Below, piece after piece: positions 6,920 through 13,858 of a stretch of DNA of 13,858 nt (its first letter is position 1; every line of letters begins with the position of its first letter). Source of the DNA: Thermoplasmata archaeon. Lineage in GTDB: Archaea; Thermoplasmatota; Thermoplasmata; Thermoplasmatales; Thermoplasmataceae. The stretch covers positions 1 through 13,858 of the forward strand of contig JAJZAR010000030.1 in assembly GCA_021799315.1 (NCBI GenBank), in the 5' to 3' direction. Below the pieces are notes generated by a model. The model saw only the letters and a list, made by a program, of their open reading frames with translations, ran no database searches and was not told the DNA's origin. The translations under genes and the position numbers were made by a program.

Positions 6920-7588
6920 TTATGGTGGGCTGGCCAGATGCTGGAATACAGCTCCAAATCCAATGACTCCCGAAGCGATCATTGCACCAATAACTGCGAT
7001 CCAGAACAATACAAGTATAACTGTCCATCCTTTCCACTTTGGATTTCCTTTCTGAGGAACTCTGTCCACTATGAGCGTTACTGGGTAGGACAGTATTCCA
7101 ACTGCTCCGAAAGCGAGATACATTAACAGCAATTCAGTTGTTTCGGAACCTATAATGTTCAACTGATAGGCTCTCGCACCATAAAACATGGCTATTAAAC
7201 CAGAGTAGGCTGCAAAGAGCCCCACATACTGCATCTTATAACCAAGCCTTATGGTTACGGCGAAGGCTATTATCACTATACCAACCAGAGTGAACATGTC
7301 ATAGTAGAGTATGTTGAAAGCGCCCGGTAGAGGCCACACAAACTCACCACCTAAACCAAGGGCCAGAATCACAAGACCCAGTATTGCAAGAGGAGCCATA
7401 CCCGGTTTCAGGTGGGACTCCATATCCTTGTCACCAGTTCGTCTGTATCCCATATAAATGCTTAGGGTCATGTACAATATCATCAAGGCTGCAAGAGATA
7501 AAGCAAGCAGCTCGAACGCAAGATCATCGATGAACACATTTGTCACCAGATTTGCATAGAAAGTAAATATATAATTTAAAGACCTCAT
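6920..7588 (-). CDS. Six-helix integral membrane protein, DUF981-like
   Basis: Membrane protein of 222 residues without known function. Hydrophobic segments fall near residues 22-47, 64-86, 95-115, 120-140, 152-174 and 187-213; the loop after the first segment is charged (YRRTGDKDMESH). The stretch WPLPGAFNILYYDMFTLVGI (85-104) resembles, from memory, the archaeal/bacterial DUF981 family; a profile search was not possible. The ATG at 7588 is preceded by TTTTATGG near 7607-7616, at the right distance for a leaderless start. An alternative is GTG at 7537 (V18), which would use a stronger TATA-like stretch at 7564-7577 lying within the longer frame; the first helix would be intact either way. 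It converges on ttuA with only 8 bp between stops, and lies downstream of the S53 peptidase on the same strand, 87 bp away. No transport substrate or partner can be inferred. Confidence 0.75.
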   Translation of the reverse strand: MRSLNYIFTFYANLVTNVFIDDLAFELLALSLAALMILYMTLSIYMGYRRTGDKDMESHLKPGMAPLAILGLVILALGLGGEFVWPLPGAFNILYYDMFTLVGIVIIAFAVTIRLGYKMQYVGLFAAYSGLIAMFYGARAYQLNIIGSETTELLLMYLAFGAVGILSYPVTLIVDRVPQKGNPKWKGWTVILVLFWIAVIGAMIASGVIGFGAVFQHLASPP

Positions 7589-7606
7589 AAGTGAGGGATT
7601 ATTGGT

Positions 7607-7616
7607 CCATAAAAGT
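7607..7616 (-). promoter_or_regulatory. Probable TATA box of the DUF981-like gene
   Basis: The minus strand reads ACTTTTATGG here, centred about 26 bp from the ATG at 7588. A second AT-rich candidate (AAATTATATATTTA at 7564-7577) lies inside the annotated frame and would favour the shorter start at 7537. Confidence 0.4.
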
Positions 7617-7675
7617 CAGAGTGAGCGAACAATATGTTCAGTGTTGCGGACTCAAGAGGGAGATAATCATATGGA

Positions 7676-10600
7676 TCATCTATCTCTCTTTTTTACGGCG
7701 AAGTATACTCCTGCTAAAACCATGGCCACGATTGCAGCTATCAAAGCACCGTAAAAAATGTAATAAAACGTTGGGGTAAGTGTAGGTATCTTCGTAAGTT
7801 TTACAGTTCCAATATTCTCAATCTGTCCCGGCCTGACAGAGAAATCCTTGTAATAGTAATTATATCCATTTTCTGTAACTTTCAATGTGTAATATCCAGC
7901 TTTCAGGCTAACATTCACATTTCCACCCTGAAAGTTGTATGTTTTCCCATTTATGACCACATTGGCATTGTGAGGAATTGTCTTCCCTAACACATAAGCA
8001 TAGTGGAAATAATCAATATGAACCGTTTGATTTTTCCCATGGATTACAAAGCTGAACGAATTTTCAAGCATGTAATAGTTGTTCAGGGTTGTTATGTTAT
8101 AGCTGTATGTTCCATTTGGAAGTTTCAGTACGATGGTTGAGGACTGAGATGATACTTTACTTCCCGTTGAATTTACAATATACCATTCCGTGCCGTTGTA
8201 TAATCCAGTTTCCTTCACAGTCACTCCATAGGTAACAAGATAGAAGTCCACAATCTCAGTAAAATTCTTTCCGGAAACCTGAAAACTGGATGTGTGGTTT
8301 ACCGGAGAATATATCTTCAGAGATGTTGCCAGAGAATATGCATGAGTTCCGTTGGGCACCATCACAGTAAAATCTTTCTGGGTTATGATCCCTGATGGCA
8401 TGATGTTGCTTATATTCAGATACCATGGCGTTCCCGCAGGGAGCCCCTTTTCTTCAAATAAGATCGGGTATGCATAGAGAAAACTCAGGTTCAGTACCAA
8501 TTCTTCGCCATTTATACCAAAGGTATACTTGTATGGATAGAGAATGAATCTTCTCAGCGCGGAATTTCCTGTAAGGTTATAAGTTCCATTGTGCACGTAA
8601 TGGGATATCTGGGTTTCTGCGGTTCCACCCTTAATGTTATATCCTATGAGTGTGTAATTCCAAAGGGTATGCGAAGGCAAACCCTTCTCCTGAAGTGTCA
8701 GTCTGTAAAAGTGCTGTATGGTATACTTGTATAAACCTGATAAACCAGCATCCACATATAGATTCTGGGTTTTCCAGTCAAAAAACATGCCCACAATCCG
8801 TTGATTATAGGTGGGCAATGTCACAAATGGGGCAGATCCTGCAACAGACATATTTAATGGCGACAGGATGTATAATTCCTGTAATGATCCAGTGGTTGAA
8901 ATGTATGTCAGGCCACTCAGGTTATCATAGGTGGATGATATAGCAAGACTAGTGAGCATCGGTCCATTTATGATCCCTCCAGTTGTCATATTATACCCGA
9001 GGATTGTGTATGCATTTCCATACTCCCCGGATACGTAAAGAATCTGTCCATACCCGGAGTAAAACAGTGTTTCCGGCTTTAAACCGGATTCAAGGGCAAG
9101 ATTCTGAATATTTCCTTTTTCATTGTAGATATCCAGAGTATCATTCATTGAATTAATGAGGTAAATGTATTCCTTATTGGCATAAAGATCAGGTGAGTCG
9201 TGTTGAAATGCGGTACTTGAAAGATCAGCCCCCTGTATAGTTCCATTTGTTATACTCAGAATTTCAAAACCTGACATATTATTGAAAAGAACCGCATTTT
9301 CGCTGTCAGGCATTGCCGTGAGGGTGGAATTAAAGCCTTTAAACTGCTTAACAGTAATATTTTTTGATATTCTGAGTGTTAACGGATTGATAACTGAAAC
9401 GTTGCCTGTTCCAGATGAATACGCAAGTATCTGCGAGGTTGTATTATCATAGGTAAGAGACTGGGGAGATGAATTTTTACCCATGTCTATCTTCGCAGTC
9501 ACTCTTCCTGTGCTGATATTGATCACATAAACATAGGGCGATCCATTGTATGTGAGGAAAATATTCTCACTACCGGGATAAGAAGTTGTGGAATATTGTC
9601 CGCTTTTTAATGTTTCATTTAAGAAACCCAGATCAATAAGATCAGAGGGGAGGGCGACGTTTTTGACAGGATCAATTCCATCAAGTTGCCTCAAAAGTGT
9701 TCTGTTGGATGGGGATTGAAACTCAACAGGAATGTTCTCTTTAACAGATCCCGATACCGTAAATGAATAATTTTCAGGCACAGCAACGTAACGGCCAGAT
9801 TTAAATTCAATGGTATAGGTTCCATTTACAAGATAAATACTAACGCTATTCGCGGTATCCTTCTGATATGTCCCTCCATCAATACTCATGTTCCATGGTG
9901 TTCCTCTCTTGAGCCCTTTCTCCTGAAATATCACTTCGTGGGAAGGTATGTAAGCATACAGTTCATCATTATTTGCTTTACTCTGGTTGTAAAATTCCCA
10001 TGATCCATGTTCTCTGACCCAGAGAATGTTTGAATTGATGTTGTCAGCGGAGTCATGGTAAATAGCCGAAATCGTGCTCTGAAACACATTCCTTCCCATG
10101 TCTTCCTGTGTAAGCGTCACTTTACCATCTGTGCCTGATGTGAAGTTAACTGCCCCTCCTTGATACAGAGACAGGAATCCCAGCTTCGGAGATAGAGTTC
10201 CACCCTGCGATGAAATTGAACTTAAGGCCCCAGAATAACTGAATACATTTGGAACATAGGTGTAATTATTTCCGCCTATGATATATGCTCCTCCTGGTAT
10301 ATTCATAGAAACTGTATGTCCCATGAATACAAGAGAGAGGGTAGATTTCATTACGTCGCTGTTATTTGTAAATATATTCACAAAGGACCCATTAAGATCG
10401 GACATACTGTTCACGTAAAAGGAAACATCTGAAGAGTTGTACACGGATATCTGTCCATTCAAAATTGTAAGCGGAGGCTCAGCTAAAAGTCCCAGCTCTA
10501 TTCTAACGCTTCCATTGCTCTCGTCAGAAAGGTTTGCAAAGGATGATATTCTGTAAAGAGGAGAGCCCATTTCATCAGACACATAATAGGATTGTACCAT

Positions 10601-12655
10601 TGAAAAACCCTGCTGTTTCTGGTTGTTTAATGTGGAATTTGCAAATACTGAGGTTAGATTTACATCTGCTTTTATGGACGAAACGGCATTGGGATCATAA
10701 TTGAAGTTCCTTTCTAAGAGATAGGTAGTGAAATTATAGGCATTTATGGATCCCCATCCTGTAACGAGGTTATATCCTCTGACAGCTTTATATGCGTAAT
10801 TGGCTCCAGAGTGCACATTATAAAAGGGCAGAACTGGCAGGGGAGATGATATGGAAGCAGAATGGCCAGTAATTGGTTTGAGGTTCTGTTTGTTACCCAG
10901 ATTAAAAATCAGAGGGTTCAGATATCCAACATCAGATTTACCGAATTTGTTTAAAACCGCGTTCATTTCTGCTACTATTCCTGCTTCTGTGGGAGAAGCA
11001 ACACTGGTACCGGCTACTCCACAAATGGATATCTGTCCATTTACTGAAACACACATTGCAGTATTGTTTGCCAGAGCGCCTATATCAGGTACACCCAACC
11101 CGGCCCCATTTATCACTGCGTTAGCTTCAGTATTTTTTTGCCATGTGGTTTCTGGAAATACATTACTTATTCCCCCAACACTGCCCACAACTTCCCCTAT
11201 CTTGAACAGTCCAAGGACAGATTCCTCAATGGTTTCGTACCACGCAACCTGACTACTGATCTGAAGATTATTGTTCACCGTCAGGGTTGTTCCTCCAACA
11301 GAGGTTATTCCGAAGTTGTTGTATGCCATAGCAGCTGGAAAATTGAGGTAATCATTGGAGTAATTTGGGTTTGCTTCATATTCTGGTGAGGAGGGATTAT
11401 CGCCGGAATCACCGCTGCTTGCCAGAACAGTGATCCCTCGAGCCTGTGCTTCCTGCAGGTATTCATACCAGGCCGTGTCATTGAATTCTGGCGTTCCCCA
11501 CGAGTTTGTTATCACAGATACGTTGTTAAGGTCTGAATATTTACTGCCGGGGTTGAGGATGTAAGCGAAGGCGGCATTAAGGCATGATTCCGTTGGTTCC
11601 GGGCCATATACATTGTATATACTTGACCCGGGAGCCACACTCCCCACCATCTCCAGATCAAGCGTGTTTTCAATGTAAGCACCCGTGGTATCTTCATCAG
11701 CTGTGGGTCCGGGAGGCATTGCATGACAAAGAGGTACGCCATAGACTCTGGCATGAGGTTCCCCCTTGGGGATTGTGTGATTATAATAATCGTAAATATC
11801 AGCAGGATCGAAAGGTGCAACATGTTGGCCCGAAGAGGAATTGCCAGCCCAAAGTATGGTTGCTATTACCTCATTTGTGGGATAGGTAACATTGAGCAGG
11901 GATTGTTCGTCATATGCAACCTGCAGGTCGGATCCAAAAAGATACTGAGCCCCACTGGATGAGGTTATGGGTGAAGGATATCCATTAGCTGTAGTTGAAT
12001 CAGATGAAGATATCAGATTCCCCATAATGGATAGTGGACTTATTGTAGCCACTTTTGCATTGTTAAGTCCTGACACCTGGCTTATGTCAGAAGCTATGGC
12101 ACTGGGCAATGTTGGAAAACTATCAGGCTCATATACTGTACGATTCGCATCATATACGATGGAGGTTCCAAACACTGTTCCAATGGACCTTGCATCACCC
12201 TGCAGTTCAAGAGAGACCCTGTCTGAATATGTTTTAACACTAATGCCAGAATAGCTTGAGAAATAGTTCACAGCCTGCCTATACAGTATCTCAGGTGTTG
12301 AAAAATTCTGTTCAAATTGTTTTCGGGTGAGGTATTTGTGGTACAATGAAGATTGTGGATTGACGAGATTAGAAAGATAATCGTTTAATATTGTGGTGTT
12401 TTGTAGAGAAAAGGTGATGAGCACATTCATGGATCCTCCGTAGGTTCCATTGCCTGATCTTGCTGTGAGATTCTGTGCACATGCAATATCTACCCTGTTT
12501 CCAAGGTTCTGGCCGTTGTAAGACACACCAGTCCCGGAATTTACATGGTTTCCGGTGATTTCTGTGGAAGAGATTGATGCCATAGTCGATACTATCATGA
12601 TTATCGTTGTGATTATGGCTATGTTTTTCAACACTCTTTCCCTTTTTACAATCAT
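7676..12655 (-). CDS. Giant cell-surface S53 (sedolisin/kumamolisin) acid peptidase with propeller and repeat stalk
   Basis: Predicted secreted, membrane-anchored serine-carboxyl endopeptidase active at low pH, 1659 residues (S53 enzymes are usually 350-700). Order: signal peptide (basic MIVKRERVLKN, hydrophobic 11-27); pro-kumamolisin domain about 70-200; S53 domain about 240-650 with E329 and D333 (ENTLD), D416 (ASSGDSG) and nucleophile S551 (GTSVASP), the full tetrad; a beta-rich region 650-900; one EKGL-NGTY repeat (905-985); a seven-bladed propeller (1027-1316); three more such repeats (1317-1552); a PEGA-like domain (1566-1621); a transmembrane helix about 1630-1653 and a KKRDR tail inside the cell. 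NxS/T sequons are very frequent, fitting a glycosylated surface protein. I chose ATG 12655; the frame extends to TTG 12664, which lies closer to the TATA-like stretches and has no SD. A role in peptide scavenging is inference from the family. Confidence 0.9.
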   Translation of the reverse strand: MIVKRERVLKNIAIITTIIMIVSTMASISSTEITGNHVNSGTGVSYNGQNLGNRVDIACAQNLTARSGNGTYGGSMNVLITFSLQNTTILNDYLSNLVNPQSSLYHKYLTRKQFEQNFSTPEILYRQAVNYFSSYSGISVKTYSDRVSLELQGDARSIGTVFGTSIVYDANRTVYEPDSFPTLPSAIASDISQVSGLNNAKVATISPLSIMGNLISSSDSTTANGYPSPITSSSGAQYLFGSDLQVAYDEQSLLNVTYPTNEVIATILWAGNSSSGQHVAPFDPADIYDYYNHTIPKGEPHARVYGVPLCHAMPPGPTADEDTTGAYIENTLDLEMVGSVAPGSSIYNVYGPEPTESCLNAAFAYILNPGSKYSDLNNVSVITNSWGTPEFNDTAWYEYLQEAQARGITVLASSGDSGDNPSSPEYEANPNYSNDYLNFPAAMAYNNFGITSVGGTTLTVNNNLQISSQVAWYETIEESVLGLFKIGEVVGSVGGISNVFPETTWQKNTEANAVINGAGLGVPDIGALANNTAMCVSVNGQISICGVAGTSVASPTEAGIVAEMNAVLNKFGKSDVGYLNPLIFNLGNKQNLKPITGHSASISSPLPVLPFYNVHSGANYAYKAVRGYNLVTGWGSINAYNFTTYLLERNFNYDPNAVSSIKADVNLTSVFANSTLNNQKQQGFSMVQSYYVSDEMGSPLYRISSFANLSDESNGSVRIELGLLAEPPLTILNGQISVYNSSDVSFYVNSMSDLNGSFVNIFTNNSDVMKSTLSLVFMGHTVSMNIPGGAYIIGGNNYTYVPNVFSYSGALSSISSQGGTLSPKLGFLSLYQGGAVNFTSGTDGKVTLTQEDMGRNVFQSTISAIYHDSADNINSNILWVREHGSWEFYNQSKANNDELYAYIPSHEVIFQEKGLKRGTPWNMSIDGGTYQKDTANSVSIYLVNGTYTIEFKSGRYVAVPENYSFTVSGSVKENIPVEFQSPSNRTLLRQLDGIDPVKNVALPSDLIDLGFLNETLKSGQYSTTSYPGSENIFLTYNGSPYVYVINISTGRVTAKIDMGKNSSPQSLTYDNTTSQILAYSSGTGNVSVINPLTLRISKNITVKQFKGFNSTLTAMPDSENAVLFNNMSGFEILSITNGTIQGADLSSTAFQHDSPDLYANKEYIYLINSMNDTLDIYNEKGNIQNLALESGLKPETLFYSGYGQILYVSGEYGNAYTILGYNMTTGGIINGPMLTSLAISSTYDNLSGLTYISTTGSLQELYILSPLNMSVAGSAPFVTLPTYNQRIVGMFFDWKTQNLYVDAGLSGLYKYTIQHFYRLTLQEKGLPSHTLWNYTLIGYNIKGGTAETQISHYVHNGTYNLTGNSALRRFILYPYKYTFGINGEELVLNLSFLYAYPILFEEKGLPAGTPWYLNISNIMPSGIITQKDFTVMVPNGTHAYSLATSLKIYSPVNHTSSFQVSGKNFTEIVDFYLVTYGVTVKETGLYNGTEWYIVNSTGSKVSSQSSTIVLKLPNGTYSYNITTLNNYYMLENSFSFVIHGKNQTVHIDYFHYAYVLGKTIPHNANVVINGKTYNFQGGNVNVSLKAGYYTLKVTENGYNYYYKDFSVRPGQIENIGTVKLTKIPTLTPTFYYIFYGALIAAIVAMVLAGVYFAVKKRDR
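8000..8707 (-). repeat. Three tandem ~80-residue EKGL-W-NGTY protein repeats
   Basis: Protein-level repeats in the stalk of the S53 peptidase. E of EKGL/ETGL is at residues 1323, 1402 and 1482 (period 79-80); a Trp follows at +9 each time (1332, 1411, 1491) and an NGT[Y/H] at +32/33 (1356, 1435, 1514). Copies are diverged at DNA level. Similar 'E.GLP.GT.W' modules occur in thermopsin-like and other archaeal surface proteins (family knowledge). Confidence 0.75.
8708..9577 (-). other. Seven-bladed beta-propeller domain within the S53 protein
   Basis: About residues 1027-1316. Seven stretches show the YVTN/NHL-like pattern (hydrophobic strand, small-residue turn, 'V.VI' strand, turn): NIFLTYNG, QILAYSSGTGN, AVLFNNMSG, YIYLINSMND, QILYVSGEYGN, LTYISTTGS and NLYVDAGLSG. 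It separates the first EKGL repeat from the other three, consistent with an inserted interaction or spacer domain. Confidence 0.55.
9701..9943 (-). repeat. First, isolated EKGL-W-NGTY repeat of the S53 protein
   Basis: Residues about 905-985: E912 (EKGL), W921 (+9) and NGTY at 944 (+32), matching the three downstream repeats in spacing, but set apart from them by about 330 residues that hold the propeller. Confidence 0.65.
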
Positions 12656-12664
12656 TATGATCAA

Positions 12665-12793
12665 TCAGTTAAATAAGAAATAATAATCTTTTCCCTTTTA
12701 TTCACATTGAATATGGATTTGGTAACAATGCCTCAATCAACCGTCTCATATTTTTTTCCAAAGAGGTTTATGCCTCAATAATCATTACTGGTT
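12665..12793. promoter_or_regulatory. Divergent promoter region between S53 peptidase and HAD phosphatase
   Basis: AT-rich 129-bp divergent spacer. For the peptidase (minus), GATTATTATTTC (12678-12689) is about 26 bp from a start site near 12658, close to ATG 12655; a further AATAAAAGG element lies at about 12693-12702. For the phosphatase (plus), GTTTATGC (12766-12773) is centred 26 bp before ATG 12794, giving a leaderless start. ATGCCTCAAT occurs twice (12728-12737 and 12770-12779), 42 bp apart; the second copy abuts the plus-strand TATA, so it could be an operator, but this is unproven. Confidence 0.4.
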
Positions 12794-13429
12794 ATGATTC
12801 GAGCGGTCATAATGGATATGGACGGAACGCTTCTGGACTCTGAAACACTTTCAAGGGAGGCAACAAACAGAGGTTTCTATGAAATATTTGGCAGAGACCT
12901 GACGGATAGGGAACATTCAGAGATGATTGGAAGGCCGGTGCAGCTCATTATGAAAAAGAATTATGGTAAGAAGGGTGAGGAAGCATACCAACTTGGTAGA
13001 GAGTACTTTTCTCAGGATATGGACAAGATTGGATTATTTCCAGGTATACGCTCGCTCTTATCTGCCATACGGGATGAGAAGTTGAAGCTAGGGCTAGTTA
13101 CATCAAGCCATAGAGAAGATGCCAATTTTTTCCTTGAAAGAACAGGTATAAGCGAATATTTTGAAGTTAAAATTGCACAGGAGGATACTGAAAGGCATAA
13201 ACCTCACCCTGAGCCACTCCTGAAATGTATGGATCTACTTTCTGCAAGAAGTGATGAAACCGTGTACATAGGTGACCAGCCCTATGACATTCGGGCAGCT
13301 ATCTCAGCAGGAATTAAAAGTATTGGCGCTACCTGGGGACCTGGAGATACTGATCTACTTAAGGCAGAGCATGCCAATGCAGTTTGTAATGTTCCTTCCG
13401 AAGTCTTTAATTTAATAAGACATTTGTAA
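12794..13429 (+). CDS. HAD-superfamily phosphatase, subfamily IA (phosphoglycolate/beta-phosphoglucomutase-like)
   Basis: Cytosolic 211-residue HAD hydrolase with a helical cap. All four motifs are present: DMDGT (nucleophile D8, acid/base D10), SS/T at VTSSH (103-106), K136 in KPHPEP, and acidic motif GDQPYD (D161, D165) for Mg2+. The cap between residues 15 and 80 identifies the Gph/PpaX/beta-phosphoglucomutase branch. Exact substrate is not readable: phosphoglycolate, pyrophosphate or a sugar phosphate are all possible. The ATG has no SD; a weak TATA 26 bp upstream suggests a leaderless mRNA. It is divergent from the S53 peptidase and has no cotranscribed neighbour in view. Confidence 0.9.
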   Translation: MIRAVIMDMDGTLLDSETLSREATNRGFYEIFGRDLTDREHSEMIGRPVQLIMKKNYGKKGEEAYQLGREYFSQDMDKIGLFPGIRSLLSAIRDEKLKLGLVTSSHREDANFFLERTGISEYFEVKIAQEDTERHKPHPEPLLKCMDLLSARSDETVYIGDQPYDIRAAISAGIKSIGATWGPGDTDLLKAEHANAVCNVPSEVFNLIRHL

Positions 13430-13447
13430 ATTGTCGTGCAGGATTCG

Positions 13448-13461
13448 TCGCTTGAAGGTTT
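13448..13461. repeat. 14-bp direct repeat, left copy
   Basis: TCGCTTGAAGGTTT at 13448-13461 recurs exactly at 13771-13784, 323 bp downstream. The right copy lies in the C-terminal codons of the minus-strand gene at the right edge. Similarity continues imperfectly on both sides. Confidence 0.6.
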
Positions 13462-13668
13462 TAAAGACTCAATTTAGTTATTTGACAAAACTTAGAACTT
13501 CTATGCCGTAGTAATGTCTAAATATTACAGCAAATTAGGTTGATATTGAATTTCTTGTACTTCATTCTCCAGATAATTCTCTTAATCTTTTATTCCCATT
13601 TGGTTCTAGGTTTTCAGATGGTTTCCTTTGCAAATCAGCTCTTATCGTATGTTAAAGTGTTAAGAAAC

Positions 13669-13721
13669 ATATAAAACAAATTCTTGTTATGGTTTAGCCT
13701 CCTAAATCATAGGAGATTTGG
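13669..13721 (+). promoter_or_regulatory. TATA box followed by two overlapping hairpins; possible small RNA start
   Basis: CATATAAAAC (13669-13678) is a good archaeal TATA; a start about 26 bp on falls near 13700. There a perfect hairpin CTCCTA-AATCA-TAGGAG (13699-13715) begins. The overlapping pair CCTAAATC (13701-13708) and GATTTGGG (13714-13721) could form an alternative stem with one G-U pair; the two cannot coexist. A short T run follows at 13732-13736. No convincing coding sequence follows. Confidence 0.35.
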
Positions 13722-13746
13722 GCAATGCTATTTTTCAGAAATTTGA

Positions 13747-13858
13747 TTATTGGCCAACATACGTTCTTATTCGCTTGAAGGTTTCAAGAAGTTCCTTTCC
13801 TTTCTTCAGCCCCATTCCGATCTTACGCGGATCAATGGTTTCAACCTTTCTCATTATT
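13747..13858 (-). CDS. C-terminal end of an unrecognised protein running off the right edge
   Basis: Thirty-six minus-strand codons are open from the window edge to the TAA at 13749-13747. The peptide is basic and helical, with DPRKIGMGLKKGKELLETFK as its core and a C-terminal TYVGQ. An ATG at 13854-13852 is in frame, so it could be a tiny complete gene of 35 codons, but a truncated longer gene is more likely. No family is recognised. Codons encoding ETFKR contain the right copy of the 14-bp direct repeat. Confidence 0.4.
   Translation of the reverse strand, partial: IMRKVETIDPRKIGMGLKKGKELLETFKRIRTYVGQ

Larger units (their letters stand above)
13430..13746. other. Gene-free AT-rich stretch with one promoter-like hairpin locus
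   Basis: No intact gene of meaningful length is visible on either strand. It holds the left copy of a 14-bp direct repeat, T-rich tracts near 13580-13600 that may end the phosphatase transcript, and a TATA-plus-hairpin element at 13669-13721, described separately. A 27-codon minus-strand frame ending at 13562 was judged too short to call. Confidence 0.5.

Noticed and set aside
7591..7779. Plus-strand 62-codon frame between the DUF981-like gene and the S53 gene
   Set aside because: It overlaps the S53 C-terminal anchor and the DUF981-like promoter; no promoter, SD or protein-like composition supports it.
11512..11823. Minus-strand 103-codon frame inside the S53 gene
   Set aside because: It is an out-of-frame reading of the catalytic-domain coding sequence, whose true frame contains the conserved tetrad.
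12653..12664. TTG at 12664 as start of the S53 peptidase
   Set aside because: ATG at 12655, three codons downstream, gives a normal signal peptide and agrees with a TATA-like element about 26 bp upstream of 12658; the TTG cannot be fully excluded.
13562..13650. 27-codon minus-strand frame with a charged C-terminus
   Set aside because: It lacks a start codon and a promoter, is in a different frame from the right-edge gene, and is too short to separate from chance.
1..13858. CRISPR array, tRNA or rRNA genes, intact insertion sequence
   Set aside because: No regularly spaced repeats, no cloverleaf-like segments in the intergenic gaps, and no transposase with terminal inverted repeats were seen by eye.

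Overview
The window reads as chromosomal DNA from an archaeon, most likely an acidophilic, wall-less member of the Thermoplasmatales or a close relative; the genus cannot be fixed from sequence reading alone. The grounds are archaeal TATA boxes about 26 bp upstream of several start codons (leaderless genes), SD-preceded internal operon genes, an archaeal-type TrpRS, a HemK2-like methyltransferase, a TtuA/NcsA thiolase, and a giant membrane-anchored S53 (sedolisin/kumamolisin) acid peptidase with archaeal surface-protein repeats.

Layout. Bases 1-584 (+) hold the 3' part of an unrecognised protein with a winged-helix-like segment. It overlaps tail to tail with a HemK2-type protein methyltransferase (542-1153, -). 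Bases 1154-1807 contain no intact gene, but the minus strand carries what looks like a decayed reading frame. From 1808 to 6911 runs a tight four-gene plus-strand operon: a fused membrane cytochrome b-like/heterodisulfide-reductase-type Fe-S oxidoreductase, an ornithine cyclodeaminase/mu-crystallin family dehydrogenase, tryptophanyl-tRNA synthetase (trpS), and a tRNA 2-thiouridine synthetase (ttuA/ncsA). Junctions are 17-nt overlap, 8-nt gap and 14-nt overlap. A six-helix membrane protein resembling DUF981 (6920-7588, -) converges on the operon. A 1659-residue S53 peptidase (7676-12655, -) fills most of the right half, and a HAD phosphatase (12794-13429, +) diverges from it. The last 430 bp hold a small promoter-plus-hairpin locus, a 14-bp direct repeat, and the 3' end of a minus-strand gene that runs off the right edge.

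How the genes fit together. The operon mixes membrane redox chemistry (quinone-side Fe-S protein), an NAD(P)-dependent imine/amino-acid enzyme and two tRNA enzymes; the only shared cofactor theme visible is Fe-S clusters (Hdr-like protein and TtuA). The S53 protein is predicted to be exported, anchored by a C-terminal helix and displayed on a long stalk of repeat domains and a seven-bladed propeller, fitting extracellular peptide scavenging at low pH. I did not find a clearly new defence or mobile system. The most unusual items are the S53 stalk architecture, the mixed operon, the altered catalytic-site residue in the ornithine cyclodeaminase-like protein, the decayed frame upstream of the operon, and the hairpin locus near the right edge.
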